Source of the DNA: Flavobacteriales bacterium
GTDB taxonomy: Bacteria; Bacteroidota; Bacteroidia; Flavobacteriales_D; Parvicellaceae
Direction of reading: 5' to 3'
Assembly (NCBI GenBank): GCA_026993705.1
Contig: JALWSJ010000189.1
Location: 1-6,255 of the forward strand
DNA length: 6,255 nucleotides
This document shows positions 1 through 4,155 of the stretch, one piece after another. The notes under the pieces are model-generated. The model did no database searches, had not been told where the DNA came from, and saw only the letters and a list, made by a program, of their open reading frames with translations. Every line of letters starts with the position of its first letter. Within the stretch, counting starts at the first letter, position 1. The translations under genes were made by a program, and so were the position numbers.

Positions 1-270
1 GATTACATCAACATCGTTCGCTAACAAAAGGATATTTTCAGAAGCCGGAACAGGAGTAGAACGAATACTTGTCCCCTGATGACTAACCACATCGTTTTCA
101 TCATAACGGGTATCAACCGAAGGTTTAAAAATCTCCACTTTCAACTTGGCAAATTCAGCCCTTTTTAATCGGCGAATTAATTCTTCTGTTTTCCCAGAAA
201 ACATTGAACCACAGACAACTTCTATCCAGCCTTTTTGCTGTTTTTTATTTCCTTTTTGTTCTAAAAACAC
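1..270 (-). CDS. tdk: thymidine kinase (type II), N-terminal part, cut by window edge
   Basis: Phosphorylates thymidine to dTMP with ATP in cytoplasmic pyrimidine salvage. The 90 visible residues carry the P-loop GSMFSGKT at 21-28, followed by the family-typical run EELIRRLKRAEFAK and then FKPSVDTRY and VVSH (62-64 region). The visible part stops just before the expected Walker B/DEAQ segment, so roughly the C-terminal half, including the lasso and zinc-binding region, lies outside the window. The start is GTG at 268-270: an in-frame TAA lies two codons upstream, and no ATG occurs before the one inside the P-loop, so a non-ATG start is forced unless the true start is unusual. A GGAA purine stretch lies 7-10 bases upstream. 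It diverges from the gene starting at 373 across a 102-bp gap. The identification is by motif recognition and is firm. Confidence 0.95.
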   Translation of the reverse strand, partial: MFLEQKGNKKQQKGWIEVVCGSMFSGKTEELIRRLKRAEFAKLKVEIFKPSVDTRYDENDVVSHQGTSIRSTPVPASENILLLANDVDVI

Positions 271-372
271 AATTTATTCCAATAGTAAATGTTAATAAGT
301 TCGCTAAAGGTAATAAATCTCGCAACAATTATTTAATGAAATTTGACAAGGGTTTTCAACAAAACAAAAATT

Positions 373-1107
373 ATGAGCAACAAAAGCGAATACAAAGACT
401 TAAACAAACTAATCCGTTCGTTATCCAATAATATAGAATCATTAGAAAACGGAACACTTTCGGTATATGATTTAGAAATTTTGTTGGACAATGCTAGAAA
501 CATTCACGAACGTATAACCGTCTTACATTATTTGGCTATAGAAAAGGAAGTCAAAGGGACTCAACAAGAGGAAGAAGTAAAAGGTATTCGCTTTGATTTT
601 TCTCCTCCAAAAGAGGAGGTTGCTCCCAACCAAACTAATTTAATTGACGCGATTGAAACGGAACACCATATTGAGGCTGTAAAAAAATCTATCGGAGAGC
701 AAAAGCCTCTTTTTGATATTGAAGAAAAAAAAGAAGAAACTCAAGACAAAAGTTTAAGCACGCAAAGAACTAACCCAAATCCTTCCGAAAAGGAAGAATT
801 TGCCCCTACTATTAATGACCGTTTTGCAAACCGTGCCGAACCCACTTTAGCCGACAAACTCAGTCAACAACCTATTTCGGATTTAGCAAAAGCTATCGGG
901 CTAAACCAAAGGTTTTTGTTTATGAACGATTTATTTGAAGGAGAAAATGAAGCCTACAAACAAGCCATAACCGCTTTAAATTCTTTCAACTCCTTTATAG
1001 AAGCTGATGAATACATAAACAATGTACTAAAACCTCAATACAAATGGGATGCAAATAAACCCACGACAAGTGAATTTATTAATTTGGTTAAACGCAGGTT
1101 TTTATAA
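373..1107 (+). CDS. conserved-looking hypothetical protein with charged linker
   Basis: Unrecognised function; 244 residues from ATG 373. No signal peptide or membrane segment is visible, so it is probably cytoplasmic. Three parts can be seen. Residues 1-58 look helical (NKLIRSLSNNIESLENGTLSVYDLE style). Residues about 60-145 form a Glu/Lys/Gln-rich, low-complexity linker. A C-terminal block of about 100 residues (147-244) starts TINDRFANR and includes ADKLSQQPISDLAKAIGLNQ, then LFEGENEAYKQAI, and ends LVKRRFL. From memory, proteins with this layout and C-terminal block recur in Flavobacteriia without an assigned role; I cannot verify that here. The frame extends upstream to a TTG at 343, but ATG 373 has an A-rich leader and is preferred. 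A weak GAaaTTTG box at 338-345 could be a -7 element but has no TTG partner. It diverges from tdk and is followed 58 bp later by purE. Confidence 0.82.
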   Translation: MSNKSEYKDLNKLIRSLSNNIESLENGTLSVYDLEILLDNARNIHERITVLHYLAIEKEVKGTQQEEEVKGIRFDFSPPKEEVAPNQTNLIDAIETEHHIEAVKKSIGEQKPLFDIEEKKEETQDKSLSTQRTNPNPSEKEEFAPTINDRFANRAEPTLADKLSQQPISDLAKAIGLNQRFLFMNDLFEGENEAYKQAITALNSFNSFIEADEYINNVLKPQYKWDANKPTTSEFINLVKRRFL

Positions 1108-1130
1108 TTCTATACAAAAACTAAGAAATT

Positions 1131-1160
1131 AAGTTTATATTAGTCGCCAAATATAAACTT
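1131..1160. repeat. perfect 11-bp inverted repeat just upstream of purE
   Basis: AAGTTTATATT (1131-1141) and AATATAAACTT (1150-1160) are exact reverse complements separated by 8 bases (AGTCGCCA). The right arm ends five bases before the purE start codon. No T-run follows, so this is not a standard terminator for the upstream gene. A TAagTTTA sequence (1130-1137), one fixed base short of TAnnTTTG, overlaps the left arm. The repeat could be a dyad operator or an RNA hairpin hiding the purE start; only one of the 11 pairs is G-C, so as RNA it would be weak. Confidence 0.55.
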
Positions 1161-1165
1161 ATACC

Positions 1166-1672
1166 ATGAAACCACTTGTAAGTATCATTATGGGTAGCAC
1201 TAGTGACTATCCGGTTATGGAAAAAGCAGCCAAATTCCTTAACGACCAACAAATTCCTTTTGAAATTAATGCCTTATCGGCTCACAGAACACCGGAAAAG
1301 GTTGAAGAATTTGCAACTCAAGCCTACGACAGAGGGATACGAGTAGTAATCGCTGCAGCAGGAATGGCGGCTCACTTACCCGGCGTTATTGCCGCAATGA
1401 CTCCTGTACCTGTTATTGGTGTCCCTATTAAAGCTTCTTTAGAAGGACAAGACGCTTTATTATCCATTGTACAAATGCCTCCGGGAATTCCCGTGGCAAC
1501 CGTTGGAATAAACGGTTCGCTTAACGCCGCTATTTTAGCAGCTCAAATATTAGGGGTAAACAACAAGGAGATTTTTGATAAAACTGTAGCTTATAAAGAA
1601 GGATTGAAACAAAAAATAATCAAGGCAAATCAGGAACTTTCTAAAGAAAAATTTGAGTATCGCATTTTTTAA
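1166..1672 (+). CDS. purE: N5-carboxyaminoimidazole ribonucleotide mutase (class I PurE)
   Basis: Converts N5-CAIR to CAIR in de novo purine synthesis, usually after PurK. It is cytoplasmic and, in the family, an octamer. The 168-residue length is normal for class I PurE. Visible motifs are GSTSDYPVM (10-18, phosphate and ribose binding), SAHRTP (38-43, with the catalytic His at 40), and a long glycine/alanine-rich stretch AGMAAHLPGVIAAMTPVPVIGVP (about 65-87), followed by the LLSIVQMPPGIPVATVGING segment (about 98-117). These identify the class that uses N5-CAIR rather than the animal AIR carboxylase type. The start ATG lies five bases after a perfect inverted repeat (1131-1160) that may regulate it. 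purK is not adjacent: upstream is an unrelated hypothetical and downstream, 66 bp away, a secreted protein gene. It therefore looks monocistronic, or loosely coupled to the gene at 373. Confidence 0.96.
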   Translation: MKPLVSIIMGSTSDYPVMEKAAKFLNDQQIPFEINALSAHRTPEKVEEFATQAYDRGIRVVIAAAGMAAHLPGVIAAMTPVPVIGVPIKASLEGQDALLSIVQMPPGIPVATVGINGSLNAAILAAQILGVNNKEIFDKTVAYKEGLKQKIIKANQELSKEKFEYRIF

Positions 1673-1738
1673 TTGCTTGAGGCAACCTTTATAAACACAA
1701 TAAGTTATTAACTCGTAATAATATAAAACCAAACAAAT

Positions 1739-2605
1739 ATGAAAAAAAATGTACTTTCAATTATGGCAATAGGAATTGCCGGACTTTCGTTGTTTTCTTT
1801 TACTAGAAATAATAAGGAAATAATAAGTTTTTCTCACTACAATGCTCGCGTTAACGGAGCACCTTTTGGAACAACCGGTGCTCCTAGTGAAATGAATTGT
1901 ACTCTCTGTCATTCCGGCACTGCAATCCCTAACTCTAATGTAGTAACTATCAATTTTTCAGGAACTAATAATAAATATGTTCCAGGTTCTACTTATACTG
2001 TTAGTATCACTGTTGCGAGTGCTTCTCCTAAGAACGGGTTTGAAACGACAGCTCTAGAAGACGCAGGAAACACAAATTCAGGAACTTGGGTAATTACTGA
2101 TGCTACAAATACACAACCAGTTACCGGTGCTAATTCTAGAAATTATGTTACACACACACACGCGGGAACCGTTCAAACAACCTGGTCTTTTGATTGGACA
2201 GCTCCGGCAGCGGGAACAGGGGATGTTACCATTTATACTGCAGGTATGATTGCTAATGGAGACGGTTCTTCTTCCGGTGATGAAGTACACTTGAATAAAT
2301 TAACCATTCAAGAAGATACCTCTAATGATATTCTTGAACAAAGTGCTTCTACTGAATTGGATAATAGCTTTAAAGTATTAAACAATCAAGGAGAGGTAAG
2401 ATTGTCATTTGAAGCTCAGAAAGAAGGTATGGCAAAAATTTCAATTTTATCGATGGAAGGTAAAATTGTTACGAAGCAAAAAGTTTCGGTTTATAAAGGC
2501 TTAAATACAACTTCGCCAATTAACCTAAATAGTTTACCTAAAGGTATATACTTGGTTAGCTTAACACTTGACGGAACTTTAGTTACCAGAAAAATTCAAT
2601 TGTAA
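1739..2605 (+). CDS. secreted protein with CxxCH motif and T9SS type A sorting domain
   Basis: A 288-residue exported protein. The N-terminus has a Sec-type signal peptide: MKKN followed by a hydrophobic core at about 5-21. Soon after comes NGAPFGTTGAPSEMNCTLCHSG (40-60), with one CxxCH (C54-H58), the c-type haem attachment motif. Residues about 70-192 look like an all-beta domain with FDWTAPAAGTGDVTIY (151-166) and the motif THTHAG (138-143). From memory this matches the Reeler-like 'choice-of-anchor V' family of Bacteroidota, in which a GAPG..C..CH motif precedes a beta domain. Residues about 215-288 (VRLSFEAQKEGMAKISILSM through LPKGIYLVSLTLDG to RKIQL) are a typical type A sorting domain, which directs T9SS export and is removed at the surface. 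Whether haem is really bound is not shown by sequence; a distal ligand could be one of H139/H141. Function is otherwise unknown. It is convergent with the lipoprotein gene at 2668, sharing a terminator. Confidence 0.88.
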   Translation: MKKNVLSIMAIGIAGLSLFSFTRNNKEIISFSHYNARVNGAPFGTTGAPSEMNCTLCHSGTAIPNSNVVTINFSGTNNKYVPGSTYTVSITVASASPKNGFETTALEDAGNTNSGTWVITDATNTQPVTGANSRNYVTHTHAGTVQTTWSFDWTAPAAGTGDVTIYTAGMIANGDGSSSGDEVHLNKLTIQEDTSNDILEQSASTELDNSFKVLNNQGEVRLSFEAQKEGMAKISILSMEGKIVTKQKVSVYKGLNTTSPINLNSLPKGIYLVSLTLDGTLVTRKIQL

Positions 2606-2618
2606 ACCTTTGAAATTT

Positions 2619-2659
2619 CAAACAAAAAAAGCACCCAATGGGTGCTTTTTTTTTGTTTG
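2619..2659. terminator. bidirectional rho-independent terminator
   Basis: GCACCC (2631-2636) pairs with GGGTGC (2640-2645) around a 3-base AAT loop. It is flanked by seven A on the left and nine T on the right, and the outer CAAAC / GTTTG can extend the pairing with a two-base bulge. With A-run and T-run on opposite sides it can end transcription of both the plus-strand secreted protein gene (stop at 2605) and the minus-strand lipoprotein gene (stop at 2668). A 14-bp perfect palindrome TTTGAAATTTCAAA (2609-2622) sits directly before it and may add to the structure. Confidence 0.92.
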
Positions 2660-2667
2660 AACGCGTT

Positions 2668-3204
2668 CTAAACCCCTAACACTTTAGCATCGACCCAAAA
2701 AGTATTTTTTACGTTTAATTTTACCTTTTGAAAAATGGTTTCGTCAGTTGTTACTTCAACTCGTAAATTTACGGTATCTTTTTTGACGTAATTTGTTAAA
2801 TCAAGTTCATTATGAGTTGGGATTTTTAAGTCTTGACTGTTTGTATTGGCTAAATCTTCTGCTTCAGCAATCAATATTTCATCTAACCCATCTGCACTTA
2901 GGTAAACTTTAATTCCTTTTAAGAAATTTAGATTCTTCCCCGAAGGGGACAAAACAATCAGCTCCAAATCAGTTAGGTAAATTTTCTCGATTTTCTTCTT
3001 CTTTTTATTTTTCAACTCCAGTTGTTGATTAATTTCTGTGTTGATTGACGTTGTCGGAAGATTAAAAGGCAAGTTCACTCCAACGATTGACGATATTTCA
3101 ACTTCGTTTTCTATCGTTATATCAAATTGTGTTTTCTTGTCGAGCTTTTTGCATGAAGATATGCTTAACGCAAATAAAAATAAAAAGAATATTGAGTGTT
3201 TCAT
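2668..3204 (-). CDS. small lipoprotein of unknown function
   Basis: A 178-residue predicted lipoprotein; I do not recognise the family. The N-terminus MKHSIFFLFLFALSISSC has a lysine, a hydrophobic core and a lipobox ISSC with the lipidated Cys at 18, so signal peptidase II processing is expected. The residues after Cys are KKLDKK, not the acidic run of known Bacteroidota lipoprotein export signals, so a periplasm-facing anchor is more likely than surface display (inference). The mature part has alternating beta-like segments and a lysine run, KNKKKKKIEK (65-74), and ends in KNTFWVDAKVLGV. No catalytic motif is seen. The start ATG (3202-3204) follows a perfect TAnnTTTG promoter box 34 bases upstream. 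The gene converges on the T9SS protein gene and shares its terminator. The gene call is good; the function is unknown. Confidence 0.85.
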   Translation of the reverse strand: MKHSIFFLFLFALSISSCKKLDKKTQFDITIENEVEISSIVGVNLPFNLPTTSINTEINQQLELKNKKKKKIEKIYLTDLELIVLSPSGKNLNFLKGIKVYLSADGLDEILIAEAEDLANTNSQDLKIPTHNELDLTNYVKKDTVNLRVEVTTDETIFQKVKLNVKNTFWVDAKVLGV

Positions 3205-3238
3205 AATTAATACGATTCGTTGTTTTATAAATTCATGT

Positions 3239-3246
3239 CAAAGTTA
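3239..3246 (-). promoter_or_regulatory. -7 promoter box for the lipoprotein gene
   Basis: The minus strand reads TAACTTTG, an exact match to the Bacteroidota -7 consensus TAnnTTTG. The expected transcription start falls about 28 bases before the lipoprotein ATG. No TTG (-33) element is found at the usual 17-23 base spacing upstream, so the promoter is only half supported. Confidence 0.45.
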
Positions 3247-3267
3247 AACATTAATGATGCCTATTCC

Positions 3268-3299
3268 TTGTTTTTGTACCATTTTACAGGATACATTTG
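3268..3299 (+). promoter_or_regulatory. Bacteroidota-type promoter reading into the gene-free region
   Basis: TTG at 3268-3270, a 21-base spacer and an exact TAnnTTTG box (TACATTTG, 3292-3299) form a complete -33/-7 promoter on the plus strand. The box overlaps a dyad, ATTTGT-T-ACAAAT (3295-3307), placed where a repressor would cover the start site. No coding region follows until groES at 3816. The first thing downstream is the hairpin block at 3416-3562, so this promoter may drive a non-coding RNA, or groES with a leader of about 500 bases. Confidence 0.5.
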
Positions 3300-3415
3300 T
3301 TACAAATAGCTTTTGAATGATTTGTAAAGGTATGCTCCACTTTCTTACATTTAATACCATTTAAATATTAAAACGAACCTAATAAAGCGTTATTATTTTC
3401 AAATGATATAACGCG

Positions 3416-3562
3416 TTAGGGATAGGAGCGGCATCCTTTTGCCCTCCTTTTGGAGGGCAAAAGATATAGCGGATAGCCCGACCATTACGGCGTTAAAAAG
3501 TAATGTAGTGGAGGGTAGTGCGAACGAAATTGCTTTTTTATGCCGTAATGGGAACGCCCAAA
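3416..3562 (+). ncRNA. structured RNA element, possibly Flavo-1-like
   Basis: Nested inverted repeats fold into one multi-branched structure. Arm 1 has an 11-bp perfect stem TTTTGCCCTCC / GGAGGGCAAAA (3437-3447 / 3452-3462) with a TTTT loop, beneath which GGCATCC (3430-3436) pairs with GGAT-A-GCC (3471-3478). Arm 2 has a 10-bp perfect stem CCATTACGGC / GCCGTAATGG (3482-3491 / 3542-3551), continued by TAAAAAG / CTTTTTTA with one bulge, a T-G wobble and AAT / ATT. The ends TTAGGG (3416-3421) and CCCAAA (3557-3562) can close the junction, apart from one A-A mismatch. The wobble (3501 with 3532) pairs only in plus-strand RNA. From memory, the core around AGCGGCATCC and GATATAGCGGATAGCCCG recurs between genes in Flavobacteriia, with the GGG/CCC closing bases swapped in other copies; it may be the Flavo-1 motif of Rfam. 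That identity is not verified. A 69-codon frame on the other strand is an artefact of the repeats. Confidence 0.55.
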
Positions 3563-3579
3563 ATTTCTTTTTTATTATC

Positions 3580-3614
3580 GTGTCAGATTGACAGTTTAGG
3601 GCTGACATTTTTTT
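3580..3614 (+). terminator. terminator-like hairpin after the structured RNA element
   Basis: TGTCAG (3581-3586) pairs with CTGACA (3602-3607), extended by a G-T wobble, around a 15-base loop, and is followed by seven T (3608-3614). A smaller alternative, TGTCA-GAT-TGACA, overlaps it. An earlier weaker candidate, TGGG-AACG-CCCA (3549-3560) followed by a six-T run (3568-3573), also exists. It would end transcription that began near 3306 before it reaches groES. Confidence 0.5.
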
Positions 3615-3621
3615 AGCTTAA

Positions 3622-3649
3622 TTGTCATAGTTTTTTATTTCTGATTTTG
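3622..3649 (+). promoter_or_regulatory. candidate groES promoter
   Basis: TTG (3622-3624), 17 bases, then TGatTTTG (3642-3649), which misses the TAnnTTTG consensus at one fixed base. The implied start near 3656 would place the CIRCE-like half-sites at 3673-3728 inside the groES leader, where such operators often lie. No better match to the consensus was found between 3615 and 3815, so this is a best-of-region call rather than a strong one. Confidence 0.3.
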
Positions 3650-3672
3650 AATTATTATTCACTCAATTATTC

Positions 3673-3728
3673 TTAGCACTTGATATACAAAAGGTTTGAT
3701 TGTTTTTACTCTAACCAAGAAGTGCTAT
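3673..3728. promoter_or_regulatory. split CIRCE-like inverted repeat upstream of groES
   Basis: TAGCACTT (3674-3681) and AAGTGCTA (3720-3727) are exact reverse complements 38 bases apart. With flanking bases they read TTAGCACTT and AAGTGCTAT, matching eight and seven of nine positions of the CIRCE half-sites TTAGCACTC and GAGTGCTAA. CIRCE is the operator of the heat-shock repressor HrcA and is classically found before groESL, as here, but with a 9-base spacer. The long spacer makes normal HrcA binding doubtful; the arms could instead form a leader-RNA stem. Confidence 0.35.
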
Positions 3729-3815
3729 TTAGTATTACAAAAATAAACTTGGCACAAATTCTGACTAAGGTGTTGACGAAATACTGAATTACTAAAACTA
3801 AAAATTAGATTTAAA

Positions 3816-4091
3816 ATGGGAGTAAATATTAAACCGTTAGCAGACAGAGTTCTGATTGAACCACACGCTGCAGAAGAAAAAACAGCAGGAGGAATCATTA
3901 TTCCTGATACTGCTAAAGAAAAATCGAAAAGAGGAACTGTAATTGCAACCGGGAGTGAGAAATTGACCTTTTCGGTTAAGGAGGGGGCTACAGTTTTGTT
4001 CGGTGCATACAGTGGTAACGAGATTGTCATTGACGGAAAGACCTATTTGATTATGAAAGAAAGTGATATTTACGCTGTTATTGAAGAATAA
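3816..4091 (+). CDS. groES: co-chaperonin GroES (Hsp10)
   Basis: The heptameric lid of the GroEL folding chamber, cytoplasmic. The 91 residues are at the short end of the usual range. IKPLADRVLIEP (5-16) is the family signature at the N-terminus. The mobile loop that docks onto GroEL is EEKTAGGIIIPDTAKEKS (20-37), with the hydrophobic III tripeptide at 27-29. GTVIATG (40-46) and VKEGATVLFGAYSGNEI make up the beta-barrel, and the chain ends with LIMKESDIYAVIEE. The start is ATG after an A-rich leader without a Shine-Dalgarno sequence, usual for this phylum. groEL follows 64 bp downstream in the same direction, so the two form an operon. No other gene is close upstream: the preceding 611 bp hold only regulatory and RNA-like structures, including a CIRCE-like split repeat that could make it heat-responsive. 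Confidence 0.97.
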   Translation: MGVNIKPLADRVLIEPHAAEEKTAGGIIIPDTAKEKSKRGTVIATGSEKLTFSVKEGATVLFGAYSGNEIVIDGKTYLIMKESDIYAVIEE

Positions 4092-4141
4092 CCGAATGAA
4101 TCGGTAAAACTTTCTTGAAATTAATAACTAAAACTTAAAAA
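4091..4141 (+). other. groES-groEL spacer: small hairpin and repeated leader motif
   Basis: ACCGA (4091-4095) and TCGGT (4101-4105) form a 5-bp hairpin beginning at the last base of the groES stop codon; no T-run follows, so it is not a terminator. ACTAAAACTTAAAAA (4127-4141) starts 29 bases before the groEL ATG and nearly repeats ACTAAAACTAAAAAT (3791-3805), which starts 25 bases before the groES ATG. The shared A-rich motif may be a translation enhancer for both genes. Confidence 0.35.
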
Positions 4142-4155
4142 CGAATACTAGAAAA

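Noticed and set aside
343..372. Ten-codon upstream extension of the 373 gene from a TTG start
   Set aside because: ATG 373 has an A-rich leader typical of this phylum; the extension adds no recognisable conserved segment and overlaps a possible promoter box.
204..431. 75-codon plus-strand frame across the tdk start and the intergenic gap
   Set aside because: It overlaps the conserved start of tdk on the opposite strand and the start of the gene at 373 in another frame, and has no recognisable domain.
1673..1690. TTGC-TTGAG-GCAA hairpin after purE as a terminator
   Set aside because: Only four pairs and no T-run.
1677..1708. TTG-N21-TAAGTTAT as promoter of the secreted protein gene
   Set aside because: Only four of six fixed bases of the -7 box match; too weak to annotate.
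3350..3395. AT-rich inverted repeats TTTAATA/TATTAAA and TAATAA-AGCG-TTATTA
   Set aside because: Short and almost purely A/T; expected by chance in this composition, though they lie in the leader of the proposed RNA.
3399..3608. 69-codon minus-strand frame
   Set aside because: It lies wholly within the hairpin block; its codons are explained by the inverted repeats, and RNA structure accounts for the sequence better.
3749..3764. Sigma-54-like TTGGCAC element upstream of groES
   Set aside because: The -24 part matches, but the -12 position reads GA instead of GC, and no activator site is evident.
3773..3798. TTGACG ... TAAAAC as a sigma-70 type promoter for groES
   Set aside because: The spacer is only 14 bases, and Bacteroidota use a different consensus; the -7 box expected there is absent.
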